Positions 12,038-24,986 of a DNA stretch of 64,000 nucleotides are shown here, one piece after another. Under the pieces are notes generated by a model. It ran no database searches. It saw only the letters and a program-made list of their open reading frames with translations, and was not told where the DNA came from. How positions within the stretch are numbered: position 1 is the first letter of the stretch; every line of letters begins with the position of its first letter. Position numbers and translations under genes: made by a program. This DNA comes from Trichoplax adhaerens (lineage: Eukaryota; Placozoa; Uniplacotomia; Trichoplacea; Trichoplacidae): assembly GCF_000150275.1 (NCBI RefSeq), contig NW_002060948.1, positions 3,486,512 to 3,550,511 of the forward strand, written 5' to 3'.

Positions 12038-15000
12038 TTACAATTCATCACGAGAATCTCGGTTGGGATATTCGTCGACGTCTTCTTCTTCATCTGGCAT
12101 CTGCATTTCTTCCTCCTCTTCATCGCCATTTCTTTCATCCTTATTTTCTCCCTTAGTTGAAAGTTCTTTTCGGCTCGTAAAAAGTGGATCTTCTCCATCC
12201 TCGAACTGAGTATAACCTTCTTTCACACGAATTCCTTCACCTTCCCCTTTTCGGTAAAATTCATACTTTTTTTCCGCATCACCATCATAGTAGATTTCCA
12301 TTGGATCAACCTTTGGCACCTGTTCCCTTTGATCGCGATACACAAAAACATCTGCATAGTCGTTAACGTGTTCAGGTGGCATATCATCTTCAAATAAGTT
12401 TAATACACGTTTCATGTTCTTTTTTCGCTCCTTTTTGCTGATTTTGCCATCTTTATCGTTGTCAAACTCTTGTATAACCTATATAATCATCATCAATAAA
12501 TTGTTTAAAGGTTGGTTATTATTATTTTCATTTTATGAATTACGCGTGTGTTATAGTCGTCAAATCGAACAAGATAAAACTTTTATTAGCTCGCGTTCTA
12601 TATGATATTCTAACTAATATATACAAGAGAAATACTAGAAATGCGCTGACCTCAATAGCTACTCGTTCCGATCCACCCAGGTTACGCTAGATAAAAAATA
12701 TTTTATAGCCGTTCAAGCCAAGCATTAAATAGAAGCTCTAAACCTAATTCGATAGCTTAAATATTATGTGTAACGCATTCAAAGCTTAATAATATTTGCA
12801 TATATAAAAATTTACCCTATAATATTCTTTAAATTGTTCACAGTCAATGCCACCCTTTTCATCTTTTACTTCACGAAAGACCTCCCTATAGATCGTCAAA
12901 ATGCGATAACATATAAGATTAGGTTTGAAAGTAAGCAATTTTTACGCAGAAGTTCCAGATATAATAATCAACATAATTAAAATTATTGTATAGCGCAATT
13001 TATTATTGCCGTTCTACCGATGATGATCACGCACAATTTTAACAAATCAAGTATCAAATACAATTAAAAAAGCTATGGTATCCTTTTAAAATGGATATAG
13101 GGAACAATTCTGCAAACTTTTTAATTGATATATTGTAAATAGGGTACAATTATTGATACCTCATTTGATCTTTAGTAAACAAGCGATACTCATATTGTAG
13201 TGTGTTAACAGGATCCAATTCTGATATGAAAATTATTGGTTTAAACGCATCCATAGGTAAAGCCGATATTTCGTCCACGGTGATAAATTTTTTATTTTTC
13301 AATTTAAAGTTTTCAATAGCCTATATTAGAAAACACCTATTTCTTACTCTCTACGGTGTATATGCAATATGAAATATCAAGCATAGATTTCAATAGATTC
13401 AAGATAGACTGGATAATTAATATAAATTGCATTCAGTAATTTTTGTTGCAACAATAATATAATCCATGGTAAGATAGAAATTCCTATAAAGTGCTTACTT
13501 TCTTTCTTGCTTCACGTCTTTTTTGTGGATCTTCCGGAAGTATAGTCTAAAACGAATCATTTTAGGTGATTATTGAGCTAGATATTCCTGATTTGTCATA
13601 AATATATTTCCAATGAAGTAAGCCTTGATATAGATAAGTGCCTTATTCCAATTATCGTTCCAGTACTTTTTAGCTAAACTATTCGTAAGATCAGCTGATG
13701 ACGTAGGAAGATAGCATGATTGCATAAAAAATGAAAATATTTTCATACTGCTCTGTAGTTTTTGGTAATCTACTTAATGTCATCTTATAAAATTGTTGTA
13801 GAACGTCGTTAATAAAGCAGAAATTGATAGCGGTTAATTCTATGATTCTTTATATTCTACCGAACATTATTTTCGTAAAATTGTAATAGAATGTTCTTAG
13901 TAACGAGATGGATAATGATATTTTAGCATTATTACAACATATACTTTCAGTATTTTTAGTGCGCTACGCCATGATACGCGATCTTTATTAAATTACACTA
14001 AACATATCTGAAGCTATTGTGCTCTAAAATATAATTCTCTAGTATTATATCAACATCTAGAGTTTCTGAATAATTCATATATCATTTTCTTCCTCTACAG
14101 TATCGCTTATAGCGGATACTGGATATTATATCAATTCAACAATCTATACTAAGTGTAGCAATACCTGTCCTATCCTTTTCATGAAGAGTTTAGTAGTTAT
14201 ATTCTTCTTTCCTCGGAATGCGCGTAATGCTGCTCTCCTATATGTTTATTATTAAGATTAGTGAACACCTAAGCATAAATTTTCAACTGTATCGTGAAAA
14301 TTAGTGTCGCTGAAAAGTAGTAGTGGGCAGTATAAGCCTTCTTTCTTTAACTGACAGAGTAAATATTCGATTGATTAAAATGTTGTTAATACATTATTCT
14401 CATTAAACTTTGTGTCATATAACTTATAAGAGTTGTTCTCATATTTGCTGACAGTTAGAGCCGATCACAGATCAACTACAGTATGTCGTCAATTTTTGTT
14501 TTAAGAGCATACCTGTATACTGCTGGTTCTTGTAATCCCATCGTCAGTGTCGTGGCCCCATCAAAATCCCAAGCAACTGTTGAATCCGCTAAGTTTTTAG
14601 GTCCTTGTTTCTCGCAACCGGCGTCATTAAACTTTTTAGAATGCGATAAACTGCGAGAAAACAAAAAGGACACGGCCATGTTTTTTTCGCCGTATGATCG
14701 GACATGATGTAATGTACCTAAAGAGACGATGACGAGTTAATCAATTAACTTTTCTTAGTTATAGACGCTATGGTCGTTCGCAAAAATAAAGTTTATCCAT
14801 TAAGACATTAGTTGTTAATATCTTACTTTGCTTTATTTATTATTATATAAAGACATTATTAAGAGAAAATTGGTAGTCGATATTAGATCTTTGAAATTAT
14901 TTTTTCGGTTAAATGTTGTTGAATGATGCAACTTACCATAAGGGACGTATAAGCAATCTCCTGCTGATACGTTAGCAATATGATATGGGCAATCGCGGAA

Positions 15001-16881
15001 TTTTGAGAACTGGATTAAATCGACCTTGGTTACTTTAAGTACAGAATAACCTCCACCATCCATAGATGGCTCTTTTGCCAATGGTACCATATATTCATGC
15101 TCAGGTCTAATCAAAATCCAATCTTTCGTCCCATTGAGTACACAATTGAGGATATTGGCTATCGAAAATTGAATAATTACATGAACTTAAGATTAATGCG
15201 TATTATTTGCGATTAAAGCTATATTAAAACTACAGCAACAAGGCCTTATAATTCAACGTGCTTAATGAAATGCTCACGGGCGACGAAAGAGTACGTTCAA
15301 GTCACGAGAATTGCAACAGTTGGTCAAAATGAAATAAAATCTACATGGTATACTACATCTAGCAGAGTCTTAGAGATTCGATGACAAAATCAGGGCTTCT
15401 GGTTCATTTGATGATCAGATAAATTTGAAGATTTACGAACTTGTACATATATCATCCTTAATATTAGCGAGATTCATATGGAAGCAATGACAAACTAAAT
15501 TGATCAAAGAATATCTCCAGTTATTCATCCAGAAAGGCTTCGAACCAATGGTCTTTCTAGCGTAACAGTAAATTAAGTCTAATTCAAAATAATGCTATCG
15601 GTTCCACGTATTTTATAATTTTCTTTTTGAGTCTGAAGTTCATATTTTTGTAATCTAATTGAACACATTAGCAAACAAGGATTACTATTTCAGTAATCGT
15701 GTTTATAACACTTTCTAACCGTTGATGCTTTTATTAATAAGAAAAGTCTTTCTCTCATTTATTAAATCAATCATGATCGTCAAATGAATGTTTAAGCGAT
15801 CCACCCATCTCTAACGTAAAGTCAATATTAGTGAAGTAGTAAACAAGCATGTCTCCAAGCAGTCTTGCGTTTTCTTTCTGCCACCTTCTATCTTAGTAAA
15901 TAGGAAATAGACTACGATAATTATGCTATACTAATTATCATAGAAAAATAATAAACTATTTCGCATCTAAGAGATAAGTTTAACAGTCCTTTGACAATCG
16001 GTTGAAATAAAAAAATGACAATGCCAAGACGAGAGACTCTTAACCTTATACAACGTGATGGATATGAAATATGTACAGTTTACGTTTAAGTAATATTAAT
16101 AATTGAATCTTAGTTAGGGCTCAAATGACGAGTCGTAATCGTTGCTCTTTAATTTTTGACTACACTAATCTCGTCATAATTAAAAATTAACTTTTATAGG
16201 CTATACAATGTGCATAGAAACACAAACTCATGATTATGATTGCGATGTGAAAAGTATCCAAGTAACAGATCAGTAATTTGATCCTGCTAGTATGTCATTG
16301 CTTAGGAGTTTAATGCATTTCAAATTCTACTTACGCGCATCTTTGTGTAGTAAACTCCTGGTTCCACCACTACTCATCCAGTAATTTACTTCAACGATAG
16401 AATCATTAAAATCACCGCATGCTAGACAAGGAGGAACTAAGACGTCGCCGTACATCGGTTTAGGGAGTTGAGAAACGATGTACTTATTCTCCTTAACATA
16501 AGTTGATACAAAATGTTTAAGAGAGTCGCGAGCTAAGCTAACATCACCGGCTGGATATTGATAACCTTCTCTTTTGCTCTCTAATCGAACATTTAAGTGG
16601 CCATACTTTTCCGATATGTACGGATCAGTCCATAAAGATTTGGCCGGGAAATCTTTAGCGGCTCCCTTTATAAGTACCGCTGTCCTTTTACTAACATACT
16701 TTCTCCAAAATTCTTCTGCTGATGGTATTTCTTGCAAAATATCAATATGACCTTCCGAATCGCGGTGTAGCCCTAAATCCTGCATATGACCACGAGGGAC
16801 TTCTTGCTGACTCTCCTTTGCCAAAGATAAATTGGCGATTGCCAACAAAAATCCAATCAAAACGACGTAAAAACGATTCAT
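12038..16881 (-). CDS. JmjC/EF-hand ER protein C, metal site intact
   Basis: An eight-exon model gives 588 residues: 16881-16335, 15158-14937, 14717-14513, 14237-14165, 13546-13499, 13320-13160, 12885-12816, 12478-12038. The signal peptide is MNRFYVVLIGFLLAIANLSLA. The JmjC fold has H179 and D181 (LLHKDA) and the second histidine at about 260 (TLHHVRS), so catalysis is plausible; this fold family hydroxylates proteins or demethylates lysines. Exon 7 encodes an EF-like loop (DEKGGIDCEQF). Exon 8 encodes a canonical loop, DNDKDGKISKKE, followed by an insert absent from B and D, a long Glu/Asp-rich tail and RDEL. The frame needs exon 6 to begin at 13320, yet the genomic AG leaves one extra G (TATAG-G-GCT), so that junction is one base off. 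It may be a sequence error or an indel. It is head-to-head with D. Confidence 0.83.
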
Positions 16882-19082
16882 TTTTTATTCGCCAATTTAC
16901 GTCAAAAATTATATATCGTCGTAACAACGGCCACTAAACTTGATCTATTCCAAGACGCAGTAATCGTGACTAAATGAACTGGATGGCTAAACTACTAGTT
17001 AAGGAAACTATAGAATGAAACACTTCTTTTGTTTATCCTTCTTATTCTTATGATGATCTAACATTCATCAGGTCGTCGATGAACAAACAGTTCCTTGAAT
17101 AGATGACGTCTATTTATTAATTCATATTTAACTTCCATCAAATAAATTATCAATTAGCTCTAGTCGATTATCTACATCAATAATAGGCGTCTTTTATGAC
17201 TTACAGAATCGTAATAGGATATAGACTCACATAGTTATGGCACAAAACATTCAATATGTAAAGTTAAAAGCTTTCAATTGTCCTTATTTTAGCCTATTAA
17301 GAAATTACTACTATTTAAATTCAGTAGATTCCACCCATATGAACCGATTGTGAACCGAACTCTTGGCATATCTACTGTTATTCGACATGAATTACAAACA
17401 GCTAAATTAATATTAAATGCTGCTTCTATATATTATAAGCTGAGAAATGACTTTATTGTGATTAGATTAATATACTGATTCTGAATAATATGGAAAATAT
17501 AGACGTCGCAGATTATATAAATTTTTAGCATATAAAATTAAATTTCACTTTTTGAGTAAGAAATACCTTATGCTAATCGCCAATGATCGATCACTAATTA
17601 ATATAGGGTTATAGTAGTTCTAAATTGAAACAAAGAAGCAACATTTTATTAATTATAATTGCTGGATATTATGTGATGATGACAGTAAGACGACGCTGAA
17701 GAAATGGCAAAGGATCATTTGACATTGGACTAGCCAAGGAAATGAAGCTTTCATCTAGTTTAACGCATACTGTATTTACTCGTATACTGAGTGATCATGA
17801 GATTGATGTGTGAAAATGTTTAGTCTAGGGTAGTAGCTAATTGAATCATTACCATTTCACTAAGCTGGATCGTTAAATAGATAACAATTTAAGATAGATA
17901 TCGATAAAAATCATCTTTGAAAGTGATTTAGACTTAATATAAGAAAAAGTTCTTTCGATTCCCATCCACCATTTCACAAAGAACACTCAGAATTTACAGA
18001 AATCATATTTTTGTTGTCAACGTATAACTAATATCACTTGATAACATAGACATGATGATGAAAATAATGATTTCAATTTATGGTTTATTTTGATCAGAAT
18101 GTTCACGATAATTTCGCCACAAATGTTAGCACTACATAATGAAAATATTCAACAACGTAGATGTGATATAAATTCATCACCATTTCGAACACATTCTATT
18201 AGTTTTACTTTGTAGCTTTCAGTGAAGAGCTACCGTGCTAAGATAACTCAACTTTAATTCCTGTGGTACTTGCAAGTTTCATGCCACGATTTTAGGTGGT
18301 AAATTGAATTCTTATTCATTCATTTTTAAATCATAGTATCATATTATTTATTACAGAGACTTTCTATAGTAAAAATATCATATTAGTGATTTAAAGCATG
18401 GGAAACTGCCTGCTAGTGGCTCGAAAGGGGAAGGGAAATTATTTCGTTGAATAGCTTGAGTGCTCGTAGCAACGCAGTTTTTTAATCAAAAGTCAAATTC
18501 AAAATTCAAAAGTCCAACAATGTGACGTTAGCTAGTAATAATATATTAGAAGTCAAATTTCGTACAAGTAACTACTAGCACATACTGAAATATAAATAGA
18601 TCTTCGTACTTTTTGATATGGCAAAAGGATTAGCCATCGATAATATCGAAAGAAACTTTAGTAGATCGTGAAACAGTAGAGCTTATTATCATCGTCATTA
18701 TTTACTTTCTATGCCTTTTCTTAGCATGATAAAAAAAAGTTCAGCTCTTATAGCTAATTCTATTGTTATAATTAACTGTCTATAATCGTATAGGTGTGCC
18801 TATCATTGAATTTTACGTGATTTTCACCAAATACAGTCATAAAAAGAAACCCTATGCATGTCTGTGATGTAGCGAAAGCTTAGAAAAGGAATACGGTAAC
18901 AAAGCTCCAAGCGTTTTATAGATTACTTTCGACTGTGGCCAATTTACTTTAGCGCTTAGTATCTATATTTATACCACTCATTTCATAAGCAAGACTAAAT
19001 GAGATATAATAATTAGAACGTATCAATTCTTATTACATTAATTCCTGAACTTATTTTATTGCAAATACATTATGTACAAATT
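16882..19082. promoter_or_regulatory. Shared 5' interval between divergent genes C and D
   Basis: About 2.2 kb separates the start codons of C (minus) and D (plus), so both promoters must lie here. I see no supported exon and cannot point to individual elements in this AT-rich sequence. Confidence 0.45.
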
Positions 19083-22000
19083 ATGGATGGCAATAACAAA
19101 TACTTTGTGTTGATACTGCTCCATTTGTCACTAGCTTCCACTCATACTCTGCGTGGTCATTTACAACCTCTCGGTTTTCAACGTGATACTGATGGCGATA
19201 TAACTACTCTTTCTATCTTACCAAGCAATGAAGAGTTTTATCAACTGTTGATAAACAAGGAGACTGCTTTACTTAAAAATGCTGCTAAGCGTAGTCCAGC
19301 TATTGATCACTGGACAGAAAAATATTTAAAAGAAAAGTATGGCAATCTTACACTTAAACTAGAAGGGAAGAGTGAAGATCAGACAAGACCGGAAGGAAAC
19401 TTAGGCTTAGGATTTGATACTATTAGTAACTTCATTGACAGCTACCATATCCAACCAAAGTATGCGGTTACACAATTACCTGATCCAATGCGTCATGAAA
19501 TCTTCGTTATGCCATTTATGAGATGTGGACCCTTATCCACGAGTGTTATTGAAAGCCATTTATGGATGAGCTCAGGGCAAACCAGCAGCAGATTACACCG
19601 AGATAACAGTAAGACTACATTAGAAGTAAACCAGTATCCATGTCCATTTTGATAGCCAATTTTACTCAATATCGAATGAGATGCCAAGAAATAATGTCTA
19701 TAACAACATTTAAAGAAAAAATCTAAATAAAAACTTTCAATATAGATAGGCTCTTTATTGTATCTTAATGTTAATTTATAAATACTCGTTCAAAACATTT
19801 ATAAAACGACTGAAATCATTCATTTCCTTACTCTTTTTAGCTTATACTCTTCATTGTTCAATTAAAGGCAGGAAAGATTGGATACTAATGGACTCTAAAC
19901 ATCTAGATAAAATGTACATTAATAATCAGGTGGACAATTTCTCAGGATCATCTTCTATCAACCCAGACCGTGTTAATTTACTACGATATCCTCGTATTGC
20001 TGAGATTCCATTTAAACAGGGAAATATTACTCCTGGTGATTGCATTCTGGTACCGCCAGGTACGAGAAAGATAGTCTCCATCAGTATGACGACACGATGA
20101 GTTAGTTGATTCGTCCTGTAGTAAATTTTTTTCTCACTGCTTATTTTCAGTTTCTAGACGCTTACTACTACACTTGTAAAGTACTCGAAAGCTATCCGAG
20201 ACATTGCTAATTATTTTTAATTAACTTGAGAATTATCCACTCTAGTCACTTTAAGGCGCGGTACAACTTACTATTTAATATAGTCAACACATCTTCTTTA
20301 AATAAAGTAGGATCTGATTAATAGTTTAAAGAATGCACTTCCAACAATCGTTGTTAACTGATGCATAAAACTAAATGTGCATTCAAATATCGTCTCAAGT
20401 AATTTAACACAATTTTATCATTGACGACTAAACCGCCTGTACTATCCTTGTTTAATATGCATCATTGCAAACAATATTGGTAGTGATTGTAAAGTGCGTA
20501 ATACTGTAATTCTACTAATATGCGGTAGCTGATTTCTTCTAAGCTTAAAGTAATCTATTGCATATTTCAAAAGGTTGCGCCCATCAAGTTCGTTCTCATG
20601 GCCCAGTGAATGTTGCCTTTACGTTTTTATTTGAAATTACTGATGACAAACTGAAAAATTTCAATCCTATCCATTGCAGTCAAGACTATGTACCACTAAG
20701 TCAATACCACCTAAGTTGGAGCTACTCAGGTAGTGGAATCCTTAGCATGGGGAATTCTGAATCCAACACATTTAGGTACGGTACTATGGATTCTTTAGAG
20801 TTACCTTCTAGTGTGGTGTAGCAGTATTAATTAACTTACCTTTATATATCTTGATTTTCTTGATAATTTACTCTACAAGAAGCAGTTACTACAACAAGAT
20901 TCTGCTGCAGTTTGCTGTTTAATTTTTAAAACCGTTTTTGGAATTGGTAGTCTGTCACTATTACTTAACTGTCCATTATCATATCATAACTTTATCTTAA
21001 GTATTAATTAGTTACCGTTCAATTCATGGTTCATGAAGATACATCAGACTTGGACAATAAAGCTTGACGATATCATTTTATATGTAGGAAGGAAATACTA
21101 GAACAATGGTTTGGAAAGCGTACTAAAATCCATTTTAATATAATTCAGGATACTTTTGAAGGGGTAATACTTGATTTGAAACTTACCGTTGATGTCTGTT
21201 ACAGATTTTTGATCGAATTATTTTCTATATTAGCTACTGAAGTATTATCCTAAAGAAGCAACTAAAGTCACCACATTAGTGAAAGACATTGTAAGTTCCT
21301 GTCAGTTTGCATCAGTGTAAGAGCATAGCCTATAGCAGTGTTCATTAGATTATGAAATAATGAAAAAGTGTGACTTTCTCCCTGTAATTCGTTTTTGGGG
21401 CCATCATCTATCCGCTCCTTGAAGCTAAAACAATATAATGCCATTAATTCGAATGAAATCGTGTCGAGAGAAAGATGTGAGTCTATTACAATAGAAGACT
21501 GGAGGAAATTCCAATTTATAATTGAATCAGCAACCAATATTCAAAACAATCCTGACTACGAGTACTATCTTACTAGCTACAGATTAGTTAGGTATTGCTT
21601 CAGAATGATCATACAGTTAACCAATATAAATGAGGAATTCATGCCAATAAAATAAATGATAATGCATTTTTTTACAGACAAGTAGCCGAAGAAGCAGTGG
21701 TCGAAACCTCTGGTTTATTTGACAAAATTAAGTTTAAGAACGGTTATAGGGTAAATAAAATTTGCGTCGAATCACTTTTAGTATCTTATATGTTGCGTGT
21801 GCATATATGTATAATATACCGCAAGCCTCCAATCTGTAATTAATCTCATGCTGAAGGCATTCATTCGATTCATTTTTATAGGCTGTGGGTGGCTCGGGGG
21901 CATTCGCAGATAAAGTAAGTCAATCAATTTAGCAGTAATTATGATTATAGTCGTATATCTTTACCAATAGTATATTATTTTTAAGTTTTATCATCAAAGT

Positions 22001-22431
22001 AGTTATTATTGCTGATATATTAATGTTGTGCTACATTAAGTACTTAAGGTGTTAATACGCCTATAAGTACCGTACTGCACTGATCGATCATCACCGTCGC
22101 CGTTAATAGCTCTTAATTGTATACTTGACCTCTTTCGACATAATAGATCCTTACAGCCTTGGATTCGAATCAAGACGGACTAATAACTATAAGTGAGGTT
22201 GCTAGTAATCTAGATGTAGCATTAGAAAGTTATAAATTGGTTGAGTATGATGATGATGTCAATGTACCATCCGACGGAGAAGGAGGTAATCAGGAAGACG
22301 ATGAAGACCGCGGTGGCGCAAGTGAAGAGGAAGATGAAGGAATAGATTCAGAAGAAGATCCTGATGTTGAAAATAAACAAATGACTTCGTCGTCCGAATA
22401 TCATAATAAGAAGAAACACGATGAATTATGA
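19083..22431 (+). CDS. JmjC/EF-hand ER protein D, metal site intact, HDEL tail
   Basis: A divergent member on the opposite strand. Exons: 19083-19608, 19841-20059, 20574-20775, 21088-21163, 21234-21290, 21425-21591, 21678-21750, probably 21882-21914, and 22147-22431, giving 545 residues (534 without the 33-nt exon). The start is the Met of the signal peptide (MDGNNKYFVLILLHLSLAS); an in-frame Met lies eight codons upstream. The metal ligands are kept: H172 and D174 in RLHRDN, and H252 in AHQVRS. The core is more diverged than A-C (GRKDWILMD, GDCILVPPG). The EF-like exon is decayed (VVETSGLFDKIKF), but the last exon has the canonical loop DSNQDGLITISE, a Glu/Asp-rich tail and HDEL. Intron phases match B and C. 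The small 21882-21914 exon (AVGGSGAFADK) is in phase with good borders but has no partner in B or C. Confidence 0.8.
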
Positions 22432-24986
22432 AATACAGTGTGTAAATATCAAATATCAGCAGTTTATTGATATACGAATGCTCTTGTCTAGACGTGTGCC
22501 TGGTTATTACTGTCCAGGGATATAATCCAAATACATGATCGATCATATTGCAACCAGTAATATTTCATTAATCGATGTCAATACTAATTGTAAAACACGA
22601 TAACTATACGTTCATGATATGTTCGAGAATCAACATTATTATTATTTAATCATGCACATATACTCATCTAATTGATATGAATGATTAGATGAGAATACGT
22701 TTCATAATGGCCATTTGTTAACTTTAGAAGGATAATTTAACTTTATATGCTGTAGGAGTTTCTGACGAGACTATAAAAGGCTGTTGCCTGAAGATCACTT
22801 TTTAGTAAGTAGCCGGTTAGTTAGTCAACTAGCTTGTCAATTGAATTGTTAAGACTATAATCTTGGTTGTCAAGATTTCTTCAGTATTAAATAGTAGTCA
22901 TTTCCTGACTACCTCGTCTACACTATCAGTGGCTGTATAATTACACTATTCGGTCTTTGGAACTGAACTATTTGGTGATATAGCTAATCTCGTCTCTTTC
23001 AGTCCGTAAAGGCGTTCTTCGTAAGCGTTGGCGTGTAGACTTACTTTATCACTAGTGGTATATGACATCCACGTTATCATATCTAATTACTAATTATATT
23101 GCATGATGGAATCAGTAGAGTACGTGCATCCATAGCATGCCTATCTTGATCTATGTAACTACCTCTATCATCATATACATCAGCTTCCAAGTAGTCAAAG
23201 CATTCTTGTTCTCCATGATGACATATCTCTATCCTAGTAGCTTACCCTTGTAATACCAAATATCCTAAATCATTGCAAATCAGATTGAATACCGGTACCG
23301 TGATTGGGTGTTTTTATCCAAATTGTGCCTTAAATCAAATCATCATTTGATTTGGATTCGATTTTCAGATTTCATCTGAGAATTAATGGGGACTCGATTT
23401 GATGGAGATAACTCATTTTTGATTTGATAGAATTCTGGTATAAGAAGTCAATTCCATTCGTAACTGGATTCATAATATCTCAATGTCAAAATTTAGAATC
23501 ATTTGATTTCTCCAATGTACTTTTATCCTCATTCAGTCTACTGACATCCTATCGATCTGGACCAACTAGCATCGCAGCTATGCTGTCTTCCAATGTGGGA
23601 GTGAAGCTGCAAAAAGATTTCTGTACTTTGTTATACATACAGTACAGTACAGTACAGTACTGTACTGTACAGTATACTATACAGTACTGTACACTGTACA
23701 ATATACAGTACAGTACTACAGTATACAGTGTACTGTACTTGAAAGTACAGTAGAGTACAGTGTACAGTACTACACTGAGTGTACTGTACACTGTACCATC
23801 AAGTTAAAAAATTCAAACATTCCGCGGGAAAGCGCTTCACCTCCCAAACACGTACTGTTCAGTGTACAGTAGACGCAGAAATCCCTTCAAAGACTGGAGC
23901 CAGCCATTTTTTTCCTGTGGTGGATTTATTCCAGCGCCATTAAGTCTGTGAATTCTACTTTGAAAGATTGAGAATCAATTTAATGACCAACCCAATACAA
24001 AAATGCTGACTAGAAGTGAATTTTTTCTTTGGCATGAATCACTGTAGTGGACTGAAAAAAAAGTTTCAACTCATCTTGTAGTCCAAGTAGAACAAACTGG
24101 AAAGCATTTCTTCACTGATTAGTGACCAAAGTTCGTTTCAACAGCCGTGTTGTTGTCTCCATGTCATATTGTAACCTAGAGTTTGCCATTGCCTATCCTA
24201 AGGTACGTATTGAAATTTTAAAGCAACGAAATGCCGAGTTAACTTGTTGACTAAATACATCACTCTAAAATACCGCCATGATTTCCAACCACATCCATTC
24301 TCATGGTTTTCAACACCAAGGCTAAAATTGGATTACATTGGATAACATGCTGTACATTAGTGTGCAATCTGCAATCGGTTACTAGACCATTAGGGATCCA
24401 ATGTTGTAGCACTAGTAATGCAATTAGAGAAGCAAAGGTCCAAATCCGATAATCAATGGATCCCAAGCATAAATAAGGCTAACTTCTGTCCATCTTTCAT
24501 TACTAATGAATCACTTTATCTTTAACATTGAATTAAAATGCAGCGAAATAAATCATGGTGATAGAATTTGTAGACAGGACAGAACTTTTATTTTACCTTA
24601 ATTTACTCGAACTCCACTGTAGTGTAGTATGAATAGACTACCTTGAATCTAGATATTACTATGGATTAATACTGTCAATACAATCCTAGCAGTGTTAATG
24701 GCACATTTAATGGTGCAATGCGATAATAACATGACATCGAATCAAGCAAGACACGATGTTACTGTAACCATGCTGCGTTCGATTTTAACAGTACTGTTTT
24801 CTCCATAGCTAACTGAGTCTGTCATTGGTAGAAAGAGGCAATCTTTGCTGGATGGCACAGACACTGAATAATTAATTTTAGTTAGCTCACAAGGTAAAAT
24901 CTAAATTCAATCTTAACTAAAGAAAGAAGATTAACAGCAACATCTCGATCGATCGATTGAATCAATCTTGTTGATGATCTCATGTC
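22432..24986. other. Intergenic stretch between gene D and the TRAIP-like gene
   Basis: No supported exon. It holds a palindrome-rich block at 23635-23797, listed separately. Short open frames over that block are products of the repeat and not genes. Confidence 0.55.
23635..23797. repeat. Palindromic TACAGTAC/GTACTGTAC repeat block
   Basis: About 160 bp made almost only of overlapping self-complementary words (TACAGTAC, GTACTGTAC, TATACTATACAG, TGTACACTGTAC). Long parts could fold back as hairpins. The same word GTGTACTGTACACTGTAC also occurs in the block near 47.95 kb. It may be a simple palindromic satellite or the arm of a small mobile element; no terminal repeats or target-site duplication could be fixed by eye. 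Confidence 0.8.

Noticed and set aside
12009-12366. Ser-rich plus-strand frames opposite the last exon of gene C
   Set aside because: They are the antisense of the acidic Glu/Asp tail.
23424-23791. Open frames on both strands across the GTAC block
   Set aside because: They are repeats of Tyr, Cys, Thr, Val and Gln codons produced by the palindromic DNA.
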